From Rhodospirillum sp. (GTDB taxonomy: Bacteria; Pseudomonadota; Alphaproteobacteria; Rhodospirillales; Rhodospirillaceae): a stretch of 43,770 bases of DNA. Shown here piece by piece: positions 35,027-43,571 of the stretch. A model generated the notes under the pieces. That model was not told where the DNA came from, made no database searches, and saw only the letters and a program-made list of their open reading frames with translations. The DNA lies in NCBI GenBank assembly GCA_021741145.1, contig JAIOYK010000049.1:1-43770 (forward strand). The letters are read 5' to 3'. The translations under genes and the position numbers were made by a program. How positions within the stretch are numbered: position 1 is the stretch's first letter; each line of letters opens with the position of its first letter.

Positions 35027-35181
35027 AAGCGGCTGGGCGGCACGCACGCCTTCGGCGTGACGGGTCACCGCGCCTCCTAACGCGTCGAACCCATTTGACT
35101 TTGTCAAATCAGGGAATTAGAGCGGAATGAGGAAAAGTGTCCGCGGCTTTCCATCTCTTTCCACTCTAAATATATGATTTA

Positions 35182-35229
35182 GATCACGTTTATGAAATCA
35201 GGTCGATTCGACCTGATTTCATTGTGATC
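35182..35229. repeat. 48-bp near-perfect inverted repeat
   Basis: Outer arms GATCAC (35182) and GTGATC (35224-35229) enclose ATGAAATCAGGTCGA (35192-35206), a single T, and the exact complement at 35208-35222. It lies about 100 bp before the transposase relic. It may be a mobile-element end, a small element in its own right or a strong terminator. Confidence 0.85.
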
Positions 35230-35324
35230 GAATGGGCGCATGGGGCGGTGTGGTACCGCAAGCGCCACCCTCTACAAGATGCATGGGATTTTGCCCAGGG
35301 ATCTTGGCATAAGGACCTGTATCT

Positions 35325-35985
35325 CCGTTGAACCCGGCCTTCACGGTCATCGCTCCCGCACTCGCTAGCAACCAGCCGGGTTATGACGCGGGCAAGAAGG
35401 TCAAAGGCAAGAAACGGCGGTTTGTCGTCAATACGCTCGGCATGATCCTCGCGGCTCATATCCAGCCCGCGACAGGCGGGACCGCCACGGGGCATTGCCG
35501 GTACTAAAGGACGTGCGCCGCCTGTTCCCCCTCATCATGCGTGTTTTCGCTATCGGTGGCCATCAGGTCACGACCACCGCGGCGGCAATCGGTGAACTCT
35601 GGGCGTGGCATCAGGAAATCGTCAAGCGCTCCGATGCCACCGAGGTGGCTATACCAAGGTGCTTGGGTCGAAACCCATGCACCTTGTACGCGTTCAACCG
35701 CCCCGCGGGCTTTACGCGCCAGGAGGCGCTGCGGCCGGTCGACCGCGTCCAGCCTGCGATGAGTCAAGCTCATCGCAGGCTTGGCAGTATGGTGCTGTCC
35801 AAGCACAGGATCGTCCGGCGCGGCGCGCCTTCGGTTGGTTGAGGCGCTATCGTCGCCTCGCCAGGGATTTCGAACCCCTGTCCCGGATGGCACTGGCATT
35901 CCCGCGCCTAGCCCTAATCCGCTTGATGTCGCGTAGAATTGCAAGGCTCGGAAAATTAAGGAAAACTTCGCGGACGGATTCTTAA
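35325..35985 (+). pseudogene. Degenerate IS5-family transposase relic
   Basis: Three fragments in three frames align with the C-terminal half of IS5-type transposases. The first is GYDAGKKVKGKKRRFVVNTL (from 35379), ending at TAA 35506. The second is DVRRLFPLIMRVFAIGGHQ to HQEIVKRSD (about 35510-35640), where the usual FADGGY catalytic Asp is Ile. The third is AFGWLRRYRRLARDFE (from about 35827) to IRLMSRRIARL, TGA/TAA near 35985. Between the second and third the expected VLPRRWVVERT segment is replaced by about 170 bp of palindromic DNA. The N-terminal half is missing. It is clearly inactive. Confidence 0.85.
35653..35826 (-). mobile_element. Palindromic insert in the transposase relic (REP-like element B)
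   Basis: The insert starts with a stem (AAGGTGC-TTGGGT pairing with ACCCATGCACCTT, about 35656-35684) and contains AGCCTGCGATGAG/CTCATCGCAGGCT at 35751-35763 and 35769-35781. Its reverse complement shares with element A the order TGCGATG, GACTCATCGCA, GCTGGA, GCGG and GCGCCTCCT. The boundaries are estimated from where transposase similarity stops and resumes. Confidence 0.6.
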
Positions 35986-36092
35986 ACCCCGCGGATCCGT
36001 GATGGGCCTGGACTGTGCGGTTCCATCAAAGCCCACCGCGACCCAATTAACGGGCACGCCAGAGATGCAATCCTATTGTCCATAAGCAAAAT

Positions 36093-36135
36093 AGGGAGTG
36101 GGGTTCAGCTTGCTCCACTCTGAACCCCACTCCCT
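36093..36135 (-). terminator. 16-bp perfect hairpin, probable terminator of the atp operon
   Basis: AGGGAGTGGGGTTCAG at 36093-36108 pairs perfectly with CTGAACCCCACTCCCT at 36120-36135 around an 11-nt loop. On the minus strand it is about 100 bp after the atpF stop and is followed by ATTTTGCTT. Confidence 0.7.
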
Positions 36136-36237
36136 CTAAGGATATAGACTTTAGACAGTCTTCGCGGCCAACTTGGCTGGGGTCACGCCAAAGGCGTGCT
36201 TTCAGCAGGATGTGGACAAACGTGATCCCGGGACATT

Positions 36238-36795
36238 TCAGTGCAGCTTGGAGGGAAGTTCCACGATAGCCGCGTCGATCAGCTTGTTCTGCTCGGCGGC
36301 GGCCATGTTGTCCTTCATCAGCTTGGAAGCGGTCGCGATGGCCACGTCCACGGCTTTGGCGCGGACCTCGGCCAGAGCCTGCGTCTCGGCCTGGGCGATA
36401 CGGTCCAAGGCCTGCTGTTCGCGCCGTTTGATCGCCGCGTTCAGATCCGCCTCGGCCTTGACGCGCAGACGCTCGGCCTCATCCTTGGCGTGCCGAACGA
36501 TGTCGTCGGCTTCCTTCATGGCATCGCGCTGGCGACGTTGGTAGGCCGCCAGCAGGGCCTGTGCGTCCTCGCGGAGCTTGCGGGCCTCATCGATCTTGGA
36601 CTTGATTCCCGCGGCGCGGTCATCAAGGCCACCGACGATCTTGTCCTTGGCCTTCAGCCAGACAAAGGCGACAACCACCACAAAGGAGACGCCGACCCAA
36701 AACGCGGGGTCGGAGTAGAACGGCCCGTGATTCACGGCCTGTTCGGCGGCCTCCGCGCCAAGCTCGGCGGTGGCGGCGAGAGCGGTCGAGATCAT
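36238..36795 (-). CDS. atpF: ATP synthase F0 subunit b
   Basis: The 185-residue peripheral-stalk subunit has a single transmembrane helix (FWVGVSFVVVVAFVWLKA at about 32-49), followed by a long charged coiled coil rich in Ala, Arg and Glu (IDEARKLREDAQALLAAYQR), which dimerises with b' and holds F1. An AAGG-type site precedes ATG 36795, 5 bp after atpF'. It is the last gene of the F0 operon; F1 genes are encoded elsewhere, as usual in Alphaproteobacteria. Confidence 0.95.
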   Translation of the reverse strand: MISTALAATAELGAEAAEQAVNHGPFYSDPAFWVGVSFVVVVAFVWLKAKDKIVGGLDDRAAGIKSKIDEARKLREDAQALLAAYQRRQRDAMKEADDIVRHAKDEAERLRVKAEADLNAAIKRREQQALDRIAQAETQALAEVRAKAVDVAIATASKLMKDNMAAAEQNKLIDAAIVELPSKLH

Positions 36796-36800
36796 GGGCC

Positions 36801-37286
36801 TTAATCCTTCATGGAGGCGGTGACGGCGTCGCCAACCTTGGCGTCATCCAGGGACAAGCCAACCAGCTTGGTGACCATGTCGGTGGCGACGGACACGGCC
36901 ACCTCGCGAACATGGGATAGGGCCTCGTCGCGGGATTTGGCGATTCGGTTCTCGCCATCCTTGATTTGCTTGGCCACCCGCTCGATCACCTCGGCGTTCT
37001 TGGCCTCGGCCACCTTGGCGGCGGCTTCGGTCACGGCCTTGATTTCCTCGTGCGCCTTGGCCCGGGCCTCGGCGAGGGCGGCTTCGTAGGCGGCGATGGC
37101 CGCCTCGGTCTCGGCCTTGAGCTTCTCGGCTTGCTCCAGGTCGTCGTCGATCAACTTCTGACGCTGTTCGAGCACATTGGCCAGACGGGGAATCGCCATG
37201 CGGGTCATCACGAAGTAGAGGGCCACGATGGTGATCGCCAGCCAGAAGAACTGGGACGGAAAGGACGACGGATCAAATTGAGGCAT
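36801..37286 (-). CDS. atpG: ATP synthase F0 subunit b'
   Basis: The 161-residue b' subunit is found in photosynthetic and alphaproteobacterial ATP synthases. It starts MPQFDPSSFPSQFFWLAI with one transmembrane helix and MTRMAIPRLANVLEQR after it; the remainder is coiled coil. ATG 37286 has GGGAG 8 nt upstream; the open frame reaches 37337 without family resemblance. The name atpG (also atpF2 or atpX) is used variously for b'; do not confuse it with the gamma subunit. Confidence 0.94.
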   Translation of the reverse strand: MPQFDPSSFPSQFFWLAITIVALYFVMTRMAIPRLANVLEQRQKLIDDDLEQAEKLKAETEAAIAAYEAALAEARAKAHEEIKAVTEAAAKVAEAKNAEVIERVAKQIKDGENRIAKSRDEALSHVREVAVSVATDMVTKLVGLSLDDAKVGDAVTASMKD

Positions 37287-37407
37287 GGATTGGACTCCCG
37301 CGTCGGGCCATGCGAAACGCGCGTCGCGCCGGACCACCGGATCAGCGGCCGGAAGCTCCGGAACGTCGCGCTAAATGAAGAAACGCGAACAGCGCCTTGT
37401 CCGTGAG

Positions 37408-37461
37408 GGACCGTAGGGGCCGGATCACCGAAAATCCCGATAATCCGGCCCTGTCCCGTCC
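37408..37461 (-). promoter_or_regulatory. Long stem-loop in the atpE-atpF' spacer
   Basis: Within the 202-bp gap after atpE, ATCCGGCCC and GGGCCGGAT pair perfectly, and the stem continues imperfectly to GGAC/GTCC on the outside (37408-37425 with 37443-37461). Such a structure can protect or terminate part of the transcript and so raise atpE output over downstream genes. Confidence 0.55.
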
Positions 37462-37488
37462 ACGGGCGGCGTGGTTTAGCGCGTCGGT

Positions 37489-37713
37489 TTAGACGAACAG
37501 CAGGATCAGCGCGACGACCAGGGCGAACAGGGCGATAGCCTCTGTCACGGCGAAGCCGATCCAGCCGTACAGCTCGACACTGGACTTGGCGGCCGGGTTG
37601 CGTCCAACGGTGGCGATCAGGTTGGCCCAGATGTTACCCACACCGATACCGGATCCGATCATGCCGATCGCGGCCAGACCAGCGCCGATCATCTTCGCAG
37701 CTTCAGCGTCCAT
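37489..37713 (-). CDS. atpE: ATP synthase F0 subunit c
   Basis: The 74-residue hairpin proteolipid forms the rotating c-ring. Helix 1 contains GSGIGVG at 20-26, the polar loop is GRNPAA at 37-42, and the ion-binding carboxylate is Glu58 in GFAVTEAIAL. There is no Na-type ligand set that I can see, so proton coupling is expected. A 202-bp spacer with a stem-loop follows it. Confidence 0.97.
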   Translation of the reverse strand: MDAEAAKMIGAGLAAIGMIGSGIGVGNIWANLIATVGRNPAAKSSVELYGWIGFAVTEAIALFALVVALILLFV

Positions 37714-37773
37714 AAGATTACCCTTTCAGAAAAACCGATTAGTTAGACGGGATTGAAGGTGAACGCCCCACCA

Positions 37774-38541
37774 TCAGTGCATGTTGATGGCGTCGTTCAG
37801 ATAGATGCAGGTCAGGATCGTGAAGACATAGGCCTGCAGGGCGGCGATGAAGAACTCCAGAACAGTAATCCCCAGGACAACAGCGAACGGCACGACGCCG
37901 GCGACGCCCATGAGAATCACGAACCCAGCCAGAACCTTCAACATGATGTGTCCAACGGTCATGTTCGCGAACAGACGGACGGACAGGCTGAAGGGCCGGG
38001 ACAGGTAGGAGATCAATTCAATGGGGATGAGCAGGGGCGCCGTCAAAAGAGGCGCGCCGTGAGGAAAAAACATCCCAAAATAGTGCGTGCCATGGCGCGC
38101 GAAGCCGATGATGGTGACCGTGATGAAAATCACGACCGCCAGCGCCGCCGTCACCGCGATATGGCTGGTAAAGGTGAAGGAGTACGGCAACATGCCCAGC
38201 ATGTTGCCCACGAACACGAAGACAAACAGCGTGAAGATATAGGGGAAATACTTCATCCCCGCGGTCCCCACATTGTCGCGAATCATGTTCGCGATGAACT
38301 CATACATCAGCTCGGCGACGCTCTGCAGCCGCCCCGGCACCACCGAACGGTGGGCGGTGGCGAACCAGAAGAAGAGGCCAGCCAATCCAACGGCGATGCA
38401 CATCAGCAAGGCGGAGTTGGTGAAGGAGACGTCCACGCCCCCGATTTCAATGGGAACAATGGACCGCACCTCGAACTGATGCATCGGCGGATGCAGGTCG
38501 AATACGCTTTCTTCCAATGCGGGCACCAGTTCTTCAGCCAC
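37774..38541 (-). CDS. atpB: ATP synthase F0 subunit a
   Basis: This 255-residue membrane subunit forms the proton half-channels. The essential arginine is Arg189 in SLSVRLFANMTVGH. FDLHPPMHQFE near 14-24 is the normal N-terminal segment, and five to six hydrophobic helices are visible. I chose GTG 38541 (VAEELVPALEES), matching the family start, with GAAGGGAAGAAAG upstream and an 8-bp overlap with atpI. The frame is open to 38622, but those residues belong to atpI in another frame. Confidence 0.95.
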   Translation of the reverse strand: MAEELVPALEESVFDLHPPMHQFEVRSIVPIEIGGVDVSFTNSALLMCIAVGLAGLFFWFATAHRSVVPGRLQSVAELMYEFIANMIRDNVGTAGMKYFPYIFTLFVFVFVGNMLGMLPYSFTFTSHIAVTAALAVVIFITVTIIGFARHGTHYFGMFFPHGAPLLTAPLLIPIELISYLSRPFSLSVRLFANMTVGHIMLKVLAGFVILMGVAGVVPFAVVLGITVLEFFIAALQAYVFTILTCIYLNDAINMH

Positions 38542-38917
38542 GATCTTTCTTCCCTTCCGCGTTTTCCTTGCGCGCCACCGCGCCACCCAGGCCAACGGAT
38601 TCATCCAGGCCCTTAACGACACGATAAGCGTTCATAACCCCGGCCGCGCCCCCGAACAAAAGGAACACGATCAGGAATATCGGCATGGTCCCAAGCCAGG
38701 AGTCTATTCCATACCCCAATGCGGTCCCAACCGCCACCGTGACGACCAGTTCGACACTGATCCGCATGCCGATACCCAATCCCGAAACCCGTTGAGGCCC
38801 CGTGGATCCGGCACCACCCCGTTCATCTCTTCCCGAAGCGGGCCTCAGTCTCCCAAGGCGCTCGGAAATATCTTCCAAGGAGGGGGGTATATCCCCGTTG
38901 GATCCCCTGTCGGCCAT
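38534..38917 (-). CDS. atpI: ATP synthase assembly protein AtpI/AtpZ family
   Basis: The 127-residue protein has a charged N-terminus with SLEDISERLGRLR and two transmembrane helices (about 50-72 and 78-100, including GYGIDSWLGTMPIFLIVFLL). AtpI helps assemble the c-ring or transport Mg. I chose ATG 38917 with GGGGGA upstream; an earlier ATG at 38938 is possible. It is the first gene of the F0 operon. Confidence 0.9.
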   Translation of the reverse strand: MADRGSNGDIPPSLEDISERLGRLRPASGRDERGGAGSTGPQRVSGLGIGMRISVELVVTVAVGTALGYGIDSWLGTMPIFLIVFLLFGGAAGVMNAYRVVKGLDESVGLGGAVARKENAEGKKDRG

Positions 38918-39312
38918 ACGATAATTCCCCCTTACCAATGGGTTGGACCCCCCCGGTCCGCCCCTGGGAACCCTCGCGCGGCACGGGTCTCTCTCCCTCC
39001 GTAGCGAACAGTCCGAAAAGCGCGGGAAAAATACGGAGAGGGGGAGAGGGTGTCAAGGAGGAAAACCCCGCTCCGACGACCGCGTGCGTCGCGCAAAAAT
39101 CGCGAATTTCAGATGGTTAGAACCGCGCCTTGACTCCCCCTCTTCCAAATGCGGCGGAAAAGGGACGGTCCCACAACCTGTTACAGGGCGGGATGGCGGG
39201 GGCTTGGCTGCTACAGGGCGGGATGGCGGGGGCTTGGCTGCTACAGGGTGGGCTGGTACAGGGTGGGCTGGTAATGGGTGAGTCCGGCGTATCGCCCGAC
39301 GATGCCCGGCCA
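38918..39312. other. Spacer between smc and atpI with minisatellite
   Basis: The 395-bp gap must hold the atp operon promoter and the smc 3' region. It contains the tandem repeats at 39181-39270. An open frame on the minus strand (39313-39053) translates them to PAHPV and AAKPPPSRPV units but has no ribosome-binding site or family, so I do not call it a gene. Confidence 0.5.
39181..39270. repeat. Minisatellite: 30-bp x 2 and 15-bp x 2 tandem repeats
   Basis: Units at 39181-39210 and 39211-39240 are identical except at the first base (TTACAGGGCGGGATGG and CTACAGGGCGGGATGG). They are followed by CTACAGGGTGGGCTG at 39241 and GTACAGGGTGGGCTG at 39256. The 15-bp unit looks like half of the 30-bp unit. 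Confidence 0.9.
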
Positions 39313-42300
39313 TTACGCGGTGGACCCAGGGGCCTCCCGCAATTCCTCGGCCTGTCTCAGATCAACGGAGACAAGGGAAGAGACCCCACGTTCGGCCATG
39401 GTTACGCCAAACAGGCGGTCCATGCGGGCCATCGTCATGCGGTGATGGGTGACGACCAGGAAACGGGTCCCGCTGATATCGGTCAGATCCCGCAGCATGC
39501 CACAGAAACGATCCACGTTGGCGTCATCCAGGGGGGCGTCCACCTCATCAAGCACGCAGATGGGCGCTGGGTTGGTCAGGAAGACCGCGAACAACAGAGC
39601 CGTGGCCGTCAAAGCCTGCTCCCCACCGGAGAGCAAACCCAGGCTTTGCAGCCGCTTGCCCGGCGGGCTACCCATGATTTCCAGACCCGCTTCCAGGGGA
39701 TCATCGGATTCGACCAGGGTCAGAAAGGCCTTACCGCCGCCGAACAGGCGGGCGAAGAGCACCTGGAAATGCTGGTCGACTTTCTTGAAGGACTCCAACA
39801 GTCGGGTCCGACCCTCCCGGTTCAATTCGTTGATCCCCTGACGCAGGCGGGCGATGGCCGCGGTCAGGTCATCCCGCTCCAGGCACAGTCCGGCGATCTG
39901 CTCCTCCAACTCGCGGGTTTCCTGCTCAGCCCGCAGGTTCACTGGTCCCATGGCGTCCCGTTCCCGACTCAGGCGGGCCAGACGGGCCTCGGCTTCGTCC
40001 ATGGGGGGCAGGGCCGCATCCTCCGCCAATCCGGCCACCTCGGGGAGCTTTTCCGGCGTGCAATCGACTTTTTCGGCGATGGACTCCGCCACGGTCCGGC
40101 AGGTCGTCCGTCCCTGTTCGACGGCTCCCTCGGCCCGGACCCGGGATTCGCGGGCCTGGGCCTCGGCCCTCTCGGCCTCTTTTAGGGCCCGATCCGCGTC
40201 GCTTTGGCGGCGTTCCGCCTGAACCAGGGCGTCCGCGGCGTTCCGACGCCCTTCCTCGGCCTTGGCGATCTCGTCCACCAGGGCGGCCCGCTGTTCGGCG
40301 ATGCGTTCGGGCCGCCCCTCGATCGCCTCCAACTCCTCCAAGGCGACCTCGGCGCGCTCCCCCAATTCGGCTTCCTGGTCCGCGGCCCGATCCCGGCGGG
40401 TCTCCCAGGAGAGCACCTCCTCGGCGATAGCCGTCAGACGGCGGACCCGGTCCTCCGCCTCCCGGGTGATCCGGTCATGGGCGGCCCGGGTATCCACCAG
40501 GGCGCCCCGTCGATCGGCCAGATCCCCCTTGAGCTGGGCGACCCGCTCCCTCAGGTCCAGGCCATCCCCCAGGCTCTCCAGGGCCAGCCGGCATTCGGCC
40601 AGACGCTCCCCGGCCTCCTCCCGGTCGATCCGGGCCTGCTCCAGGGATTGCTCCAGGGAGGTCAGGCGGGATTCGGCCGCGGCGGCCTCCCGCTCCAAAC
40701 GACCACGCTGGTCCTTGGCTTGGGTCAGCACCCGCTCCGCGGCGCGGCTGGCCTCCCGGGCGATCCGCTCCCCCTCGGCGGCCAGAACGCCCGCGGATCG
40801 GGCGGCTTCGGCGGCTTCCCGGGCGGATCGGCTCCGTTCCTCGGCCCCGGCGATCTCCCCCCGCAGGGCCTCGAGCCGATTGCGCGTTTCCAGGCGGACC
40901 GCGGCGGCGACCGCGGAGTCTTGGGAGCCAGCGCGCCGCCGCAGACCATCCCACCGCCAGACCGTTCCCTCCGCGTCCACCAACCGTTGGCCCACCGCCA
41001 ACCGCTCCACCAGGGCCTCGGCCACCGTGGAGTCCGCCACCAGCCCCACCTGGGACAGGCGCCGGGAGAGGGCGATGGGAGCCTCGACGAGATCCGACAG
41101 GGGGCGAGCCCCCTCGGGCAGGATCGGGACCGCCGCCATGGGAGGCAGTTCCGCCCAATGGCTTGGCGCCGCGGCATCCAGGGACGCCAGAAGATCGTCC
41201 CCCAAGGCTCCGGCGAGGGCCTTCTCCGCCCCACCCCGGGCCGAGACGCCGTCGAGCACCGGCGGCCACCCCCCCTTGGGGGCGGCGCGGATGAGCGTGG
41301 CCTCCAGGCCACGGGCTTCGGCGGACAGGCGCGTGGCTTCCCCCTCGGCGGCGCGGCGCGCCTCCTCGGCGGCGTCGCGGGCGGCCTGGCTCTCGGCCCG
41401 GGCCGTCTCCCGCGCCTCCAGATCCGCCCTGGTGTCGGCGAGGGCCGATTCGGCCTCCAATTCCGCTTCCCGGGTCAACTCCAGGTCCTCGGCCGCGACG
41501 GCGGAGTCCTTGACCCCGTCCCATTGGCGCTCCAGGTCCGTCACCCGTTGATCCAGGCGGCGGGTCCGCTCCTCGGCCTCGCCCAAGGTCCGCTCCTGGG
41601 CGGCCCGGGACGCCTGAAGGGCGGCCAGAGCCTCCGTCGCCCCGGTCAGGTCCATGTCCAGGGCGTCCACCGCCTCGTTGGCCAACAGAAGGGCCTCGCG
41701 GGAGGCTTCTCGAGCACTGGTTTCCCCGTCCCGCGCGCGTTCCAAGGCCTCCCGCTCGAGATCCAGGCGACCAATGGCGTCCAGGGCATCCTTGGCCTGT
41801 TCGCGCACCCGCTCCATATCCGCTTTCGCCTGGGATAGGCGGGTGCGGTTCTCTTCCCGGGTCTGGGCGAGTTGGCGGCCCTCCGCCTCCAATTGCTCCC
41901 GAGCCACCGCGAGGCGCTGCAGCCGGGCCGCGGCCGCGGCCTCGGTTTCGCGCATGGGGGCCACGGAGTCGGCGGCCTCGGCCCGCTCCCGGGTCACCTT
42001 GGCCGTCTGGACGGCCCGCTCGCCCACCAGCCGTTCGGACTCCTCGAAGGCCCGGCGGGCCTCCTCCAGGGCGCGAATGGCGGTCAGCCAGCGTTGGCGC
42101 AGCAATTGGGCCTCGGTCAGGCGGATGCGGTTGGACAATTCGCGGTAGCGAGCCGCCTGCTTGGACTGGCGCTTCAGACCACCCAATTGGCCATCCAGGG
42201 CGGTCAACACGTCCTCGAGGCGGGAGAGATTGCCTTCCGCGGCGCGCAGGCGGAGCTCCGCCTCGTGTCGGCGGCTGTGCAAGCCACCGATCCCCGCGGC

Positions 42301-42801
42301 TTCCTCCAGAAGGGCCCGGCGCTGGCTTGGCTTGGCGTTGATCAGCGCGCCCACCCGCCCCTGGCTGACCAGGGCCGTGGAGCGGGCGCCCGTCGCGGCG
42401 TCGGCGAACAAGAGTTGGACGTCCCGGGCCCGCACGTCCTTGCCATTGACCCGATAGAGGGAGCCATCCCCCCGGGTGATGCGCCGGGTGATCTCCAACT
42501 CCTCGGAATTGTTGAACATGGACGGCGCGGTGCGCGACCGATTATCCAGGGAGACGGTCACCTCGGCGACATTGCGGGCGGGCCGGTTGGCCGTACCGCC
42601 AAAGATGACGTCGTCCATTTCTCCGCCGCGCAATTGCTTGGCGGAGGTTTCACCCATGACCCAGCGCAGGGCCTCGACGACGTTGGACTTGCCACAGCCA
42701 TTGGGGCCGACCACGCCGGTCAGCCCCGGTTCGATCAGCAGTTCGGACGATTCGACAAACGACTTGAACCCGACCAGACGAAGGCGCGTGAACTGGATCA
42801 A
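39313..42801 (-). CDS. smc: Chromosome segregation protein SMC
   Basis: The 1162-residue condensin ATPase compacts and segregates the chromosome with ScpA and ScpB. Walker A GPNGCGKSN is at 32-40, long Arg/Glu/Ala-rich coiled coils flank a hinge near 500-620 (VLDGVSARGGAEKALAGALG), the ABC signature LSGGEQAL starts at about 1057, and Walker B CVLDEVDAPLDDAN is near 1083. The start MIQFTRLRLVGFKSF is canonical. It lies 15 bp downstream of the dsbA-like gene, probably in one transcript. The coiled-coil part is extremely GC-rich, which creates long open shadow frames on the other strand. Confidence 0.97.
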   Translation of the reverse strand: MIQFTRLRLVGFKSFVESSELLIEPGLTGVVGPNGCGKSNVVEALRWVMGETSAKQLRGGEMDDVIFGGTANRPARNVAEVTVSLDNRSRTAPSMFNNSEELEITRRITRGDGSLYRVNGKDVRARDVQLLFADAATGARSTALVSQGRVGALINAKPSQRRALLEEAAGIGGLHSRRHEAELRLRAAEGNLSRLEDVLTALDGQLGGLKRQSKQAARYRELSNRIRLTEAQLLRQRWLTAIRALEEARRAFEESERLVGERAVQTAKVTRERAEAADSVAPMRETEAAAAARLQRLAVAREQLEAEGRQLAQTREENRTRLSQAKADMERVREQAKDALDAIGRLDLEREALERARDGETSAREASREALLLANEAVDALDMDLTGATEALAALQASRAAQERTLGEAEERTRRLDQRVTDLERQWDGVKDSAVAAEDLELTREAELEAESALADTRADLEARETARAESQAARDAAEEARRAAEGEATRLSAEARGLEATLIRAAPKGGWPPVLDGVSARGGAEKALAGALGDDLLASLDAAAPSHWAELPPMAAVPILPEGARPLSDLVEAPIALSRRLSQVGLVADSTVAEALVERLAVGQRLVDAEGTVWRWDGLRRRAGSQDSAVAAAVRLETRNRLEALRGEIAGAEERSRSAREAAEAARSAGVLAAEGERIAREASRAAERVLTQAKDQRGRLEREAAAAESRLTSLEQSLEQARIDREEAGERLAECRLALESLGDGLDLRERVAQLKGDLADRRGALVDTRAAHDRITREAEDRVRRLTAIAEEVLSWETRRDRAADQEAELGERAEVALEELEAIEGRPERIAEQRAALVDEIAKAEEGRRNAADALVQAERRQSDADRALKEAERAEAQARESRVRAEGAVEQGRTTCRTVAESIAEKVDCTPEKLPEVAGLAEDAALPPMDEAEARLARLSRERDAMGPVNLRAEQETRELEEQIAGLCLERDDLTAAIARLRQGINELNREGRTRLLESFKKVDQHFQVLFARLFGGGKAFLTLVESDDPLEAGLEIMGSPPGKRLQSLGLLSGGEQALTATALLFAVFLTNPAPICVLDEVDAPLDDANVDRFCGMLRDLTDISGTRFLVVTHHRMTMARMDRLFGVTMAERGVSSLVSVDLRQAEELREAPGSTA

Positions 42802-42816
42802 AGGGGCGCTCTTCCC

Positions 42817-43425
42817 TTACTTGCCGAGCAAGGGATCGATGACCTTGCGGAAGGCCTCGATGGACTGAGATCCGACGATCACCGGCTTGCCATCAATGAC
42901 GAAGCTGGGGGTCGAGTTCACGCCGACGGCATCGGCCTGGGCCTCGCCCGCGCGGATGCCATTGAAGACGGACTCGCTTTCCATGCAGGCCTGCACGTCG
43001 TCCTTGGACATGCCCACCAGGGCTGTATAGCCCTGAATCGCCGCCAGGGGATCCTTGGCCCGCGCCCAGGTCATCTGGTTCTCGAACAAGGTGTTGATCA
43101 AGGGGAAATACTGCTCCTCGGGCGCGCAACGGGCGATCATCTCGGCGCCCAGGGCCAAAGGTTGTCCCAGGGTGTGATCGACGAAAACCAAGCGGACCTT
43201 ACCGGTGTCGATATATTCCTTCTTCAGCTCGGGCAGGGTCTCCTTGTGGAAATCCGCGCAATGGGGGCAGAGCAGGGAAGAATATTCGGTGATGGTTACC
43301 GGCGCGTCGGGGGACCCGAGGGACCGTTCCGAATAGACCGGTGCGTCCTGAGCGACGGCGGAGGCGGCCCCTCCGATGGTGAAGACGGCCAGGGCGAACA
43401 CGAAACGGCGAATGGTGGGAAACAC
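42817..43425 (-). CDS. DsbA/Com1-family periplasmic thiol-disulfide oxidoreductase
   Basis: The 202-residue exported thioredoxin-fold protein has a signal peptide cleaved after SAVA (about residue 25), the active site CPHC at 53-56 in SSLLCPHCADFH, and the cis-Pro loop VNSTPSFVIDG. It probably introduces disulfides in periplasmic proteins. GTG 43425 has a perfect AAGGAGAG site 7 nt upstream; the open frame extends to 43575 without signal-like sequence. smc follows. The gene lies about 200 bp from the IS end. Confidence 0.93.
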   Translation of the reverse strand: MFPTIRRFVFALAVFTIGGAASAVAQDAPVYSERSLGSPDAPVTITEYSSLLCPHCADFHKETLPELKKEYIDTGKVRLVFVDHTLGQPLALGAEMIARCAPEEQYFPLINTLFENQMTWARAKDPLAAIQGYTALVGMSKDDVQACMESESVFNGIRAGEAQADAVGVNSTPSFVIDGKPVIVGSQSIEAFRKVIDPLLGK

Positions 43426-43571
43426 GTTTTCTCTCCTTCGAAAGCTGGGTCCGCCAACCGGCGGAGCGGAGTAGTATAATTGGCCGCCCCGGCGCGACAA
43501 CCCGAGAACGCGGACCTTCTTCCTGTTTTCCAAGGAATTGGAGCGAAAAGAAGGCGCCCGGATCCGGTGGA

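Larger units (their letters stand above)
34689..36237. other. Gene-poor remnant region between XRE gene and atpF (1.5 kb)
   Basis: There is no intact gene. The region contains the XRE promoter, AT-rich DNA (34790-34880), two related palindromic elements (around 34992-35026 and 35751-35781), a 48-bp inverted repeat (35182-35229), an IS5-type transposase relic (35325-35985) and the likely atp terminator (36093-36135). It looks like a repeated landing site of small mobile elements. Confidence 0.75.

Noticed and set aside
35190-35495. 101-codon minus-strand open frame in the relic region
   Set aside because: The opposite strand is the transposase relic, which explains the open frame.
35865-35880. 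A TTCGAACCCC string resembling a tRNA T-loop
   Set aside because: It lies within the transposase relic (codons for DFEP), and no acceptor or anticodon stem can be drawn around it.
39053-39313. Minus-strand open frame of 86 codons with PAHPV and AAKPPPSRPV repeats
   Set aside because: The repeats come from the minisatellite; no ribosome-binding site, no family, and it sits in the atp promoter gap.
40204-41838. 544-codon plus-strand open frame opposite smc
   Set aside because: A shadow of the smc coiled coil; low-complexity Gly/Leu/Pro-rich product.
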